From positions 62,001 through 126,000 of the forward strand of contig JAVJUS010000005.1 in assembly GCA_040220455.1 (NCBI GenBank): DNA of 64,000 nucleotides, in the 5' to 3' direction. Under the pieces are notes generated by a model. It saw only the letters and a program-made list of their open reading frames with translations, was not told where the DNA came from and made no database searches. A program made the translations under genes and the position numbers. This DNA comes from JAVJUS01 sp040220455. Its GTDB lineage: Bacteria; Pseudomonadota; Alphaproteobacteria; DSM-16000; Inquilinaceae. Below, one piece after another: positions 34,278 through 42,878 of the stretch; the stretch's first letter is position 1; each line of letters opens with the position of its first letter.

Positions 34278-34973
34278 ATGATCGATCTCTATTCCTGGCC
34301 CACGCCCAACGGCATGAAGGTCTCCATCATGCTGGAAGAGGTCGGCCTGCCCTACGCGGCGCACCCGATCAATATCGGCCAGGGCGACCAGTTCACGCCC
34401 GAATTCCTGGCCATCAGCCCGAACAACCGGATCCCGGCCATCGTCGACCAGGACGGTCCGGACGGCGTTCCGATCTCGATCTTCGAATCCGGCGCGATCC
34501 TGATGTATCTGGCGGAAAAGACCGGGGAGTTCTGGCCCCGGAGCGGGCCGGAGAAGTGGACCACGGTCGAGTGGCTGATGTGGCAGATGGGCGGCTTCGG
34601 CCCAATGCTGGGCCAGGCGCACCACTTCCGCCAGTACGCGCCGGAGACCATCCCCTACGCCGTCGACCGCTACACCAACGAGAGCGGCCGCCTCTACAAC
34701 GTCCTCGACAAGCGGCTCGGCCAGGCGGCGTATCTCGCCGGCGACAGTTACACCATCGCCGACATCGCGACGTTTCCCTGGTCGCGCAGCATCGAGCGGC
34801 AGGGCCACAAGCTCGACGACTATCCCAACGTCAAGCGCTGGTTCGAGGCGATCAACGACCGGCCGGCCGTCCAGCGCGGCCTGAAGGTTCTGGCCAACCG
34901 CCGCAAGGAAGGCCCGATCGACGCCAAGGCGCGGGAGATGATGTTCGGCGCCACCCAGTACGCCCGGCGCTGA
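34278..34973 (+). CDS. Glutathione S-transferase (YghU/YfcG-like)
   Basis: A 231-residue GST. The thioredoxin-like N-domain starts MIDLYSWPTPNGMKVSIMLEE and contains NNRIPAIVD (cis-Pro) and FESGAILMYLAEK (glutathione gamma-Glu contact). The C-domain is all helical with YTIADIATFPW (the N-capping box). The TPNG stretch in place of a Tyr/Ser/Cys active site is typical of the nu-class YghU/YfcG disulfide-bond oxidoreductases. Substrate unknown. It stands alone behind a 257-bp gap that holds only the repeat noted above. Confidence 0.92.
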   Translation: MIDLYSWPTPNGMKVSIMLEEVGLPYAAHPINIGQGDQFTPEFLAISPNNRIPAIVDQDGPDGVPISIFESGAILMYLAEKTGEFWPRSGPEKWTTVEWLMWQMGGFGPMLGQAHHFRQYAPETIPYAVDRYTNESGRLYNVLDKRLGQAAYLAGDSYTIADIATFPWSRSIERQGHKLDDYPNVKRWFEAINDRPAVQRGLKVLANRRKEGPIDAKAREMMFGATQYARR

Positions 34974-35039
34974 GACGCGCGGGCGGCAGGGTTCCGCGAA
35001 GGGCCGGACGGGGCCGCCCCGCCGGCCCGTTCTTTTCGT

Positions 35040-35705
35040 TCAGGCGCCCGCCCCGGTCGGCGTGACCCGGTATGCGCAGCGCCGCGCGCCGGAGAGGATG
35101 TGGTCGGTGCGCTCCACCGCGGCGTCGGGGCCGAGCACGTCGCGAAAAACCGCGAGCTCGGAGCGGCAGAAGCCCTGGCACGCGCTCGCCGCGGCGCAGA
35201 TCGGGCAGTGGTTCTCGATCAAGACGAAGCCGTCGCCGTCGCGCCGCCATTCGGCCATGTAGCCTTCCCGGGTCCGCTGGGCGGCCAGCGCGGCGACCCG
35301 GCCCTCCAGCCCCTCCGCCGCCGCAGTGGCGGCGCGGTAGCTCTCCGCCACCCGCGCCTCGCGGTCGGCGATCAGCCGGTCGACCCCGTCCTGCCCGAAG
35401 ACCCGGCGCGCCCCCTCGATCAGCTCGACCGTCAGCATGGCATGGGCGTCGGGGAAGCGGGCGTGGCCCGCCTCGCTCAGATGCCAGTAGCGTGCCGGCC
35501 GGCCGACCTTCTCCCGCCGGTCCTCGAAGTCGACCAGACCGTCCTCGGCGAGCCGGGCGAGATGTTGGCGCGCGCCCTGGGGCGTCATCGACAGCCCGTC
35601 GGCCAGCGCCTGGGCCGTCTGGGGCCCGCGCGTCTTCAACAGGGTCATCAGCCGCGCCGGGCTCTCGTCCGCGTGGACCGGCACCGCGTCGATCGGATCC
35701 GTCAT
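35040..35705 (-). CDS. Cysteine-rich HTH regulator, SufR/DeoR-like
   Basis: A 221-residue regulator. A winged helix-turn-helix fills about 15-80 (ALADGLSMTPQGARQHLARL, then the wing VGRPARYWHLSEAG). The C-terminal domain has a tight cysteine cluster at C167, C170, C176, C180 plus C210, in NHCPIC and CQGFCRSEL, which should bind an Fe-S cluster or metal, as in SufR-type repressors. The ATG at 35705 is preceded by GGGAGG-like purines read on the minus strand; an upstream ATG at 35741 is less likely. It is divergent from the DUF1127 gene, with a perfect palindrome in the shared 112-bp gap. A redox or iron signal is inferred; targets are unknown. Confidence 0.82.
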   Translation of the reverse strand: MTDPIDAVPVHADESPARLMTLLKTRGPQTAQALADGLSMTPQGARQHLARLAEDGLVDFEDRREKVGRPARYWHLSEAGHARFPDAHAMLTVELIEGARRVFGQDGVDRLIADREARVAESYRAATAAAEGLEGRVAALAAQRTREGYMAEWRRDGDGFVLIENHCPICAAASACQGFCRSELAVFRDVLGPDAAVERTDHILSGARRCAYRVTPTGAGA

Positions 35706-35783
35706 GCGGAGGGAGGTAGCAGATCGCCTTCGTCGGATCAATAAAACAAACGTCCGATTGACATATCAAGGGGCTGGGCGTAA

Positions 35784-35805
35784 TTGAAAAGCATATACTT
35801 TTCAA
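35784..35805. promoter_or_regulatory. Palindromic operator candidate upstream of the DUF1127 gene
   Basis: A perfect inverted repeat TTGAAAAG-CATATA-CTTTTCAA in an otherwise GC-rich genome. It contains a good -10 hexamer (TATACT at 35794-35799) and ends just before the GGAGG of the DUF1127 gene. A TTGACA lies further up at 35758. Binding there would block the promoter. The divergent SufR-like regulator is the obvious candidate binder, by position only. Confidence 0.5.
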
Positions 35806-35817
35806 ATGGAGGCCGCG

Positions 35818-35973
35818 ATGGCGCCGACGCTCCTGCTTCCCCTTCGCCCGATCCGCCTGCTGCGCGCCGCCCTCGCCCGTCTCGCCACGCGCCGGCGCCG
35901 CCGGACGCCGCGCCTGCCCGACATCCGCGACCTGCCGCGGCACGTTCGCCGGGACATCGGCCTCGGGGAGTAG
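35818..35973 (+). CDS. DUF1127 microprotein
   Basis: A 51-residue basic protein that is easily missed because of its size. GGAGG stands 5 nt before the ATG at 35818. The C-terminal half LPDIRDLPRHVRRDIGLGE is the DUF1127 signature (L-x-D-L-x-x-H-x-x-x-D-I-G-L). The N-terminal half is leucine- and arginine-rich (RLLRAALARLATRRRRR). DUF1127 proteins are RNA- or partner-binding small proteins linked to phosphate, carbon and stress control in alphaproteobacteria. It diverges from the SufR-like regulator. Confidence 0.75.
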   Translation: MAPTLLLPLRPIRLLRAALARLATRRRRRTPRLPDIRDLPRHVRRDIGLGE

Positions 35974-36075
35974 GATGGCAAGGCTCCTTATCTTCGTGAA
36001 AGAGACTGTGAAAGTCCCCGTTTCCCTTTCGAAAAACGATCGGCTCTACTCGCGTTCCCAATCCCCACCCGCGTT

Positions 36076-36203
36076 CCCTCTCCCCGAGGGAGAGGGCCAG
36101 GGTGAGGGGTTACAAACGGCGGAACACGGCCCAGGCGCCTGGAACCCCTCACCCTCCCGCGACCTGAAGGCCGCGGGCCCCTCCCTCTCCCTCAGGGAGA
36201 GGG
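36076..36203. repeat. Head-to-head pair of CCCTCTCCC palindromes
   Basis: Stem 36076-36096 (CCCTCTCCC-CGA-GGGAGAGGG) and stem 36183-36203 (CCCTCTCCC-TCA-GGGAGAGGG) face each other. The flanks are also mirrored: CAGGGTGAGGGGTT after the first and AACCCCTCACCCT before the second. The pair forms a composite element of 128 bp between the DUF1127 gene and the convergent thioesterase gene. A single copy is at 27521-27545. Nothing else is visible in the 291-bp gap from 35974 to 36264. Confidence 0.85.
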
Positions 36204-36264
36204 TTTTCAAGGCCGCTTTCGCCGGAATAACGAAAGAAGGAGATCGCAGAAAAAATCCGCCGCC

Positions 36265-36789
36265 CTACCCCAGCTCGCGCATCGCGGAGTCGGCGCGGGT
36301 CCACGCGTGCACCGCGTCGGGCAGCGGCGGAGAGCGATTCAGGCCCATCAGGGCGGCGACCTTGTCGCCCGGCACGGTGCCGTCGCGGCCGACGAAGGCG
36401 GCCCTGAGGAGCGCGTGGGCGGCGAGCGTGCCGTCGGCGCGCTCGATGCGCTGGTCGAGATAGACCCAGCGGTCCTCCCAGCCGACCAGCCGGGTTCTCA
36501 GGACCACCCGGGCGAAGGGCGGCACGGGCCGGCGGAAGCGGACCTGCGCGGCGCCCAGGACCGGCGTCCAACGCCGGCGCCACAGGCCGCGGGCGAGGCC
36601 CGAGCGCAGCATCAGGTCGACCCGGCCCAAATCCATCAGGGCCAGGTAGCGGCCGTTGTTGAGATGCATGTTGGCGTCGAGGTCGAGCGGCCAGACGCGG
36701 AACGACACGGCGCCCGGGTCGAACGGCCCCAGCCGCGCGCCGGCGAGCGCCGCGACCACGACGCGGATCAGGCGGAGATAGAGATTCAC
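36265..36789 (-). CDS. Acyl-CoA thioesterase, hotdog fold
   Basis: A 174-residue hotdog protein of the 4-hydroxybenzoyl-CoA thioesterase type. The region FRVWPLDLDANMHLNNGRYLALMDLGRVDLML is the catalytic helix with the conserved D-x-x-x-H-x-N-N-x-R-Y pattern, followed by VRFRRPVPPFARVVLRTRLV. It should hydrolyse acyl-CoA esters. As last gene of the beta-oxidation operon it may release CoA when acyl-CoAs accumulate. 72 nt separate it from the dehydrogenase gene. Confidence 0.83.
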   Translation of the reverse strand: MNLYLRLIRVVVAALAGARLGPFDPGAVSFRVWPLDLDANMHLNNGRYLALMDLGRVDLMLRSGLARGLWRRRWTPVLGAAQVRFRRPVPPFARVVLRTRLVGWEDRWVYLDQRIERADGTLAAHALLRAAFVGRDGTVPGDKVAALMGLNRSPPLPDAVHAWTRADSAMRELG

Positions 36790-36861
36790 GGGCGGCTCGG
36801 CGCCTCCGGGCGCGGCGGCGGGACCGGGGCGACCCGGCCCCGCCCCCGGACTGGTGCGCGA

Positions 36862-38667
36862 TCAGAACTGGGCTTCGTCGAGTTCCATCAACGAGGCCTT
36901 GCCCGAGGTGATCGCCAGGTTGAGCGCGTTGACCTCCGGCAGCATGCGCTGGAAGAAGAACCGCGCCGTCTTGATCTTGGCGTCGTAGAAGGCCTCCCGG
37001 CCGTTGGCGGTCGGCTTCTTCTCCAGCGCCAGCTTGGCCATGCGCGCCCACATGTAGCCGACCGCGACCAGGCCGAACAGGCGGAGGTAGTCCGACGCCG
37101 CGGCGCCCGCCTCCTCCTTGTCGGCCATGCCGCGCTGGGCGACCAGCGCCGTCGCCTGCTGGAGCTTGGCGAACGCCTTGGCGAGCGGGACGACGAACTC
37201 CTGCAACGCCGGGTCCTCCATGTTAGCCGACACGAAGGCGTCGACCGGATGGAAGAAGCGCCGCAGCAGCCGGCCGGTGTTCTGCCCCATCTTGCGCCCC
37301 ACCAGGTCGAGCGCCTGGATGCCGTTGGCGCCCTCGTAGATCTGCGCGATCCGGGCGTCGCGGACATACTGCTCCATACCCCACTCGCGGATGTAGCCGT
37401 GCCCGCCGAGGATCTGCATGCCGAGATTGGCGTTCTCGAAGCCGACATCGGTCAGGTAGGACTTGATCACCGGCGTCATCAGCGAGACCAGATCGTGCGC
37501 CTCCTCGCGTACCGCCGGGTCCGGGTGCTTGGTGTACACGTCGATGGAATAGCCGACCCAGTAGGCCAGCGCGCGCGCCCCCTCGTTGAACGCCTTCATG
37601 CGCAGAAGCGTGCGCCGGATATCCGGGTGGACCAGGATCGGGTCTGCCGGCTTGTCGGGGTGCTTGGGCCCGGCGAGCGAGCGACCCTGCAGCCGCTCCT
37701 TGGCGTAGGCGACGGCGTTCTGGTAACTGACTTCCGACTGGCTGAGGCCCTGCAGGCCGACGGCGAGGCGCGCGGCGTTCATCATGACGAACATCGCGCG
37801 CATGCCCTTGTGCGGCTCGCCGACCAGCCAGCCGCGCGCGCCGTCGAAGTTCATCACGCAGGTCGCCGACGCCTTGATGCCCATCTTGTGCTCGATGGCG
37901 CCGCAGGCCACGCCGTTGCGCGGGCCGGCGACCCAGTCGCCGCCCTCTTCCTTGGGCAGGAACTTCGGCACGACGAACAGGCTGATGCCCTTGATGCCCG
38001 GCGGGGCGTCGGGCAGCTTGGCCAGCACCAGATGGACGATATTGTCGGTGAGGTCGTGCTCGCCGGCCGAGATGAAGATCTTGGTGCCGGTGATCGAGTA
38101 CGCGCCCTCGACCTCCGCGTCCGGCACCGCCTTGGTCTTGATCATCCCGAGATCGGTACCGCACTGCGGCTCGGTGAGGCACATGGTGCCCGACCAGATG
38201 CCCTCGGCCATCTTGGGCAGGTAGAGCGCCTTCTGCTCATCCGAGCCGTAGGCCTCCAGCGCGTTGTAGGCGCCCTGGGTGAGCCCCGGATACATCGAGA
38301 ACGACAGATTGGCCGAGGAGAGGACCTCCTCCATCACGAAATTGACGACCTTGGGCAGACCCTGGCCGCCGTATTCCGGATCGGCGGCCAGCCCGGCCCA
38401 GCCGCCCGCGGTGAAGGCGTCGTAGGCCGCCTTGAAGCCCTTGGGCGTGCGCACGACGCCGTTCTCGAAGACGCAGCCCTCCTCGTCGCCGGACTGATTG
38501 AGCGGGAAGAGCTCGTTCTCGGCGAGCTTCGCCGCCTCCTCCAGCACGGCGTCGACGATGTCCGGCGTCGCCTCCTCGTAGCCGGGCAGTTCGGCCAGCT
38601 TTTCCGTGCCGAGCAGTTCGCCCAGCACGAAGCGGATGTCGTCCAGCGGCGCATGATAGGTGGGCAT
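36862..38667 (-). CDS. Acyl-CoA dehydrogenase, long C-terminal-domain type
   Basis: A 601-residue flavoprotein catalysing the first step of beta-oxidation, passing electrons to ETF. FAD-contact motifs are CLTEPQCGTDLG and ITGTKIFISAGEHDL in the middle domain. The catalytic base is the glutamate in IAQIYEGANGIQALDLVGRK. Beyond the normal 400-residue core there is a C-terminal extension of about 130 residues (PF12806-like) typical of this FadE-like class. The start MPTYHAPLDDIRFVL fits homologues and avoids a non-conserved leader. It is the fourth gene of the operon led by the MerR regulator. Confidence 0.93.
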   Translation of the reverse strand: MPTYHAPLDDIRFVLGELLGTEKLAELPGYEEATPDIVDAVLEEAAKLAENELFPLNQSGDEEGCVFENGVVRTPKGFKAAYDAFTAGGWAGLAADPEYGGQGLPKVVNFVMEEVLSSANLSFSMYPGLTQGAYNALEAYGSDEQKALYLPKMAEGIWSGTMCLTEPQCGTDLGMIKTKAVPDAEVEGAYSITGTKIFISAGEHDLTDNIVHLVLAKLPDAPPGIKGISLFVVPKFLPKEEGGDWVAGPRNGVACGAIEHKMGIKASATCVMNFDGARGWLVGEPHKGMRAMFVMMNAARLAVGLQGLSQSEVSYQNAVAYAKERLQGRSLAGPKHPDKPADPILVHPDIRRTLLRMKAFNEGARALAYWVGYSIDVYTKHPDPAVREEAHDLVSLMTPVIKSYLTDVGFENANLGMQILGGHGYIREWGMEQYVRDARIAQIYEGANGIQALDLVGRKMGQNTGRLLRRFFHPVDAFVSANMEDPALQEFVVPLAKAFAKLQQATALVAQRGMADKEEAGAAASDYLRLFGLVAVGYMWARMAKLALEKKPTANGREAFYDAKIKTARFFFQRMLPEVNALNLAITSGKASLMELDEAQF

Positions 38668-38727
38668 GATCCCGTCTCCCCATGGCGCGGCCCCGGTCGG
38701 GCGCGCCGGTCTCACGTATCGCGCGGC

Positions 38728-41064
38728 TCAGTTGCGCAGCGGCTTGCCGGTCTCGAGCATGTGCTCGACCCGGGCCGCCGTGCCTTGCGTGCGCACCAAC
38801 TCCATGAAGACGCTGCGCTCCAGGGCCAGCAGGTCGTCCTCGCTCATCACGTCGGTGATATCGGTATCGCCACCGGACAGCACGCGGGCCAGGCCGTCGG
38901 CGACCACGGTATCGTGCGGCGTCGCCACGCCCTGCTTGGCCATCGTGTCGAGCGCGAGCTCGAGCGCCGTGCGGGCGGTCGGCCCGGGCAGGCGGATCTC
39001 CTCCGGCGGGGCAGGCGGGGCGTAGTCCTCGGCCATCGCCAGCGCGCGGGCCTTGGCGTCGGCGAGCAGCCGGTCCCGGTTCATGGTGACGCCGTCGCCC
39101 TCGCGCAGGAACAGCATCTCCTTGGCCTCGTGGGCCGACTTGGCGACCTTGGCCATGCCGATCGTCTCGAAGACCTTGGAGATCGGCGGCATCGGTCCGC
39201 CGGCACGGCGCTTGTCGGCCATGTGACGCAGCAGCATCTCCTTGCAGCCACCCCAGCCGGGCACGAGCCCGACACCGGCCTCGACCAGGCCGACATAGCT
39301 CTCGGCATGGGCCTGCACGGAACTGCAATGGAGCAGGATCTCGCACGCCCCGCCGAGCGCCATACCCGACGGCGCGCCGACCACCGGGAAGGGCGCGTAC
39401 TTCATGGCCTTGTAGGCGTCCTGCCCGCCCTTGACCAACTGCTCGATCTGCGGCCAGAGCGCGATGTTCACCGCGAACAGCGCCAGCCCGAGATTGGCGC
39501 CGACGGAAAAGTTCGAGCCCTCGTTATAGACGACCATCGCCTTGTGGGACTTGCCGGTCAGCTTCAGTGCCTTGCCCAGCAGGTCCATGGTCTGGTCGTC
39601 GAGGGAGTTCATCTTCGAGGTGAACTCGAAGCAGGTGACGCCGTCACCGATGTCCCACAGCGCCGCCGAGCCGTTCTTCAGCAGCGGCTTCGACACCCGC
39701 TTGATGTCGGACAGCCGGATCACGCCCTCCGGCAGGACGATGTCGGCGAAGTCGCCGGCCGTCGTCAGGTATTGCAGGCGCTCGCCCTCGGCGCGGTAGA
39801 AGCCCTTGCCTCGCGCGGCCTCGAGCAGCGGCGGCACGGCCTGGCCGTCGGCCGCCAGGCGATCGGCGAACCAGTCCGCGCCGAGCTGGTCGATCAGCTC
39901 GAACGGCCCGAACTTCCAGTTGTAGCCGAGCCGCATGGCCTCGTCGACGCCGAGGATGGTGTCGCAGATCTCCGGCACCAGCCGGGCGGCGTAGGCGAGC
40001 GTGTCGCGCAGCACCGCCCAGGCATAGCGCCCGGCGGGGCTGTCATGCTCGACCAGCGCGCGCAGACCCCCGGCCTTGGCGGCATCCACCGCCTCCGGCG
40101 TGACCTTGACCGAGGGCGCGAACTCCCCGGTCTTCAGGTCGATCGACTCCTTGACCTTGCCGCCGCCGGCCTTGTTGAGCCGGTAGAAGCCGCCCTTGCC
40201 CTTGCGGCCGGTATAGCCCTCCTCGATCAGCCGCATGACAAGCGGCTCCTCGCGGTAGAGCGCGCGATAGGGATCGTCGGCCGGCAGGGTGGCGAGCAGG
40301 CTCTTCGCGATGTGCGGCATCAGGTCGAGGCCGACCAGGTCGACCAGCCCGAAGATGCCGGTCTTCGGCACGCCCATCGGCCGGCCGACCACGGCGTCGG
40401 CCTCCTCCACGCTCAGCCCCATGTCGATGGCGTTGTTGACCGAGGACTGGATCCAGAGCGTGCCGATGCGGTTGGCGATGAAGCCGGGCGTGTCCTTGCA
40501 GGTCACCACGCCCTTGCCCAGGCGGTGGTCGCAGACGCCGCGCACCGCCTCGACGATCGCCGGATCGGCGTCCGGCCCGGCGACCAGCTCCAGCAGGCGC
40601 ATGTAGCGCGGCGGATTGAAGAAATGGGTGATCAGGAAGCGCCGGCGGAAGCCTTCCGACCGGCCCTCGGTCAGCATGCCGAGCGGAATCGTCGAGGTGT
40701 TGGACGAGATCACCGCATCGGGCTTCAGCACCGCCTCCAGCCGGTCGTAGAGCGCGCGCTTGACGCCGGTGTCCTCCAGCACGGCCTCGACCACCCAGTC
40801 GACGTCGGCCAGGCTGTCCAGGTCGTCCTCGATATTGCCGGGGGTGACCAGCTTGGCCGCGCGCCTGGACATGAACGGCGCAGGGTCGGCCTTGAGCATG
40901 CGCTGGATCGCGCCCTCGGCCAGGGCGTTGCGGTTGCCGCCTTCCGCGGCGCCCTTCGGCACCACGTCCAGCAGGCGCACGGGATAGCCGGCATTGGCGA
41001 AATGGGCGGCGATGCCGCTGCCCATCACGCCGGCGCCGATCACGGCGATGGTCTCGATCGTCAT
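38728..41064 (-). CDS. 3-hydroxyacyl-CoA dehydrogenase / enoyl-CoA hydratase fusion
   Basis: A 778-residue bifunctional enzyme of the FadN/FadJ2 type, in which the dehydrogenase comes first. NAD-binding GAGVMGSGIAAHFANAGYPV starts at residue 9, and the 3HCDH C-domain covers about 190-400 (NRIGTLWIQSSVNNAIDMG). The crotonase domain follows at about 450-720 with APSGMALGGACEILLHC and VEAGVGLVPGWGG. This order is the reverse of FadB/FadJ of E. coli. It would catalyse hydration and oxidation of enoyl-CoA. It is third in the operon, 85 nt after the thiolase gene. Confidence 0.93.
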   Translation of the reverse strand: MTIETIAVIGAGVMGSGIAAHFANAGYPVRLLDVVPKGAAEGGNRNALAEGAIQRMLKADPAPFMSRRAAKLVTPGNIEDDLDSLADVDWVVEAVLEDTGVKRALYDRLEAVLKPDAVISSNTSTIPLGMLTEGRSEGFRRRFLITHFFNPPRYMRLLELVAGPDADPAIVEAVRGVCDHRLGKGVVTCKDTPGFIANRIGTLWIQSSVNNAIDMGLSVEEADAVVGRPMGVPKTGIFGLVDLVGLDLMPHIAKSLLATLPADDPYRALYREEPLVMRLIEEGYTGRKGKGGFYRLNKAGGGKVKESIDLKTGEFAPSVKVTPEAVDAAKAGGLRALVEHDSPAGRYAWAVLRDTLAYAARLVPEICDTILGVDEAMRLGYNWKFGPFELIDQLGADWFADRLAADGQAVPPLLEAARGKGFYRAEGERLQYLTTAGDFADIVLPEGVIRLSDIKRVSKPLLKNGSAALWDIGDGVTCFEFTSKMNSLDDQTMDLLGKALKLTGKSHKAMVVYNEGSNFSVGANLGLALFAVNIALWPQIEQLVKGGQDAYKAMKYAPFPVVGAPSGMALGGACEILLHCSSVQAHAESYVGLVEAGVGLVPGWGGCKEMLLRHMADKRRAGGPMPPISKVFETIGMAKVAKSAHEAKEMLFLREGDGVTMNRDRLLADAKARALAMAEDYAPPAPPEEIRLPGPTARTALELALDTMAKQGVATPHDTVVADGLARVLSGGDTDITDVMSEDDLLALERSVFMELVRTQGTAARVEHMLETGKPLRN

Positions 41065-41149
41065 GGCGTTCGCCTTCTCGCCAGGGGCGTCACGGGGATC
41101 GCGGGGAGGATGCGGGATGCGGAGACGGCGGGCTGTGGCGCCCCGCCGC

Positions 41150-42289
41150 TCAGACCGCCTCCAGCACCGTCGCGATGCCCTGGCCGCCGCCGATGCACAT
41201 GGTCGCCAGCGCCAGGCCCTTGCCCTCGCGCTGCATCACCTGGGCGGCCTTGCCGGTGATCCGGGCGCCCGACGCGCCGAGCGGATGGCCGAGCGCGATG
41301 GCGCCGCCGTCGAGATTCGTCCTGTCCCAGTCCAGGCCGAGCTCGTGGCCGACCGCCATGGACTGGGCGGCGAAGGCCTCGTTGAGCTCGATCACGTCGA
41401 TGTCGGACAGCTCGACCCCGGCGCGCTTCAGCGCCTTCTTTGTCGCCGGGACCGGGCCGATGCCCATGATCGTCGGATCGCAGCCGGACACCGCCGAGGA
41501 GCGCACCCGCGCCAGGATCGGCAGGCCGTGCGCCTTGGCGTATTCCTCCGACGCGACGATGGTCGCCGAGGCGCCGTCGGTCAGCGGGCTGGAGGTGCCG
41601 GCGGTGACCGTGCCGTCCTTGTCGAAGGCGGGCTTGAGGCCGCTCAGGCTCTCCTGCGAGCTGTCCGGGCGGATCGTGCCGTCACGCTCGACCGTCTTGC
41701 CGTTGACCGTGATCGGCACGACCTCGTCGCCGAAGCGTCCCTGCTCCCACGCCGCGGCGGCGCGCTGGTGGGAGCGGATGGCGAAGTCCTGCTGGGCCTC
41801 GCGGGTGATCTGGTACTTGCGCGCCAGGTTCTCCGCCGTCTCGCCCATGGACATGTAGGCGCCGGCGTTCTCCTTGGCGAGGCCGGGATGCGGCGCCGGG
41901 TTGAAGCCCATCATGGGCACCCGGGTCATGCTCTCCACCCCGGCGCAGACGAAGACGTCGCCCGCGTCCATCTGGATGGCGCCGGCCGCCATGTGGATCG
42001 CCTGCATGGAGGAGCCGCAGAACCGGTTGACCGTCGTGCCGGCGACCGATTCCGGCAGCCCGGCCAGGAAGACGACCAAACGTGCGATGTTGAAGCCCTG
42101 CTCGCCCTCCGGGAAGGCGCAGCCCATGATCAGGTCCTCGATGTCGTCCGGCGCCACGCCCGTGCGCTCGACGACGGACTTGACGACCTGGGCGGCCAGG
42201 TCGTCCGGGCGCACCCGGGCGAGATCGCCCTTGCCGGCGAAGTGATGCGGCGAACGGGCATAGCCCGCGATGACGACGTTCCTGTTCAT
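41150..42289 (-). CDS. Acetyl-CoA acyltransferase (thiolase)
   Basis: A 379-residue thiolase. The acylated cysteine is C91 in VNRFCGSSMQAIHMAAG. The C-terminal motifs NEAFAAQSMAVGHELG and GGAIALGHPLGASGARI, then CIGGGQGIATVLE with the second Cys, complete the active site. In this operon it should do the last, degradative step of beta-oxidation. A second thiolase, phaA at 63650, is the likely biosynthetic one. Its ATG overlaps the stop of the MerR gene (ATGA). Confidence 0.94.
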   Translation of the reverse strand: MNRNVVIAGYARSPHHFAGKGDLARVRPDDLAAQVVKSVVERTGVAPDDIEDLIMGCAFPEGEQGFNIARLVVFLAGLPESVAGTTVNRFCGSSMQAIHMAAGAIQMDAGDVFVCAGVESMTRVPMMGFNPAPHPGLAKENAGAYMSMGETAENLARKYQITREAQQDFAIRSHQRAAAAWEQGRFGDEVVPITVNGKTVERDGTIRPDSSQESLSGLKPAFDKDGTVTAGTSSPLTDGASATIVASEEYAKAHGLPILARVRSSAVSGCDPTIMGIGPVPATKKALKRAGVELSDIDVIELNEAFAAQSMAVGHELGLDWDRTNLDGGAIALGHPLGASGARITGKAAQVMQREGKGLALATMCIGGGQGIATVLEAV

Positions 42290-42801
42290 GACGGCGAGCC
42301 TCGGTTGTCGGTATCGGGCACGGCCCGGTCACCCGCGGCGTCGTCGCGACGCCTCGGGCCGGCGCCGTGCCGGTCGAGATGGGTGACGATGGCGCCCTCC
42401 AGCGAGCGCAGCTCGTCCAGCGTCTGGCGGACGTCGGCGAGCTGGCGCTCCAGGGCGTCGATACGCTGGCGGGCGCGGGTGAGCAGATAGGACATCTGCT
42501 CGACCTGCGCCTCGTCCACGTCGTAGAGGTCCAGGAACTCACGGATCTCGGCGAGCGAGAAGCCGAGCCGCTTGCCCCGGCAGATCAGCGCCAGCCGCGC
42601 CCGGTCCTTGCGGGTATAGACCCGCGCGACCCCGTCGCGGCCGGGGGAGAGCAATCCCTCGTCCTCGTAGAAGCGGATCGAACGCGGCGTCAGGTCGAAC
42701 GCGGCCGCGAGATCGGAGATCGTGAATGTCGCCCCGGCCTCGCCGCCCGGCTCCCCGGGCAGCGTGTCGGTCAGGGCGTTGAGCGGCGGCCGGGAGGCCA
42801 T
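42286..42801 (-). CDS. MerR-family regulator of fatty-acid degradation (LiuR-like)
   Basis: A 171-residue regulator. The winged HTH is FTISDLAAAFDLTPRSIRFYEDEGLLSPGRDGVARVYTRKD, in the LiuR/PsrA-like branch of MerR. A long helix follows (DEAQVEQMSYLLTRARQRID then ALERQLADVRQTLDEL) for dimerisation. The metal-binding cysteines of CueR/ZntR are absent. It heads the operon thiolase - HCDH/crotonase - acyl-CoA dehydrogenase - thioesterase, coupled to the first by ATGA. The palindrome at 42863-42878 overlaps its promoter, so it likely represses its own operon until an acyl-CoA binds. Confidence 0.88.
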   Translation of the reverse strand: MASRPPLNALTDTLPGEPGGEAGATFTISDLAAAFDLTPRSIRFYEDEGLLSPGRDGVARVYTRKDRARLALICRGKRLGFSLAEIREFLDLYDVDEAQVEQMSYLLTRARQRIDALERQLADVRQTLDELRSLEGAIVTHLDRHGAGPRRRDDAAGDRAVPDTDNRGSPS

Positions 42802-42862
42802 GGTCGCCAGCGTCTCCGAAAGGACGGGCCGGCGTCGTTCGAAACGGACGGGCCGGCTGATG

Positions 42863-42878
42863 ACGTTTACGTAAACGT
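42863..42878. promoter_or_regulatory. Perfect 16-bp palindrome, LiuR-type operator
   Basis: ACGTTTACGTAAACGT is perfectly symmetric and lies 62 bp before the start of the MerR gene. It fits the TTTACG/CGTAAA family of sites described for LiuR and related MerR regulators of branched-chain and fatty-acid catabolism. On the minus strand TTTACG is repeated in tandem, so the site could bind in more than one register. AT-rich sequence is rare here, which adds weight. Confidence 0.8.

Noticed and set aside
36307..41259. A 1650-codon open frame on the plus strand across the beta-oxidation genes
   Set aside because: It is the antisense shadow of three well-identified enzymes on the minus strand. In DNA of this GC content, stop codons are rare in several frames. 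Its product is low complexity with no domain.
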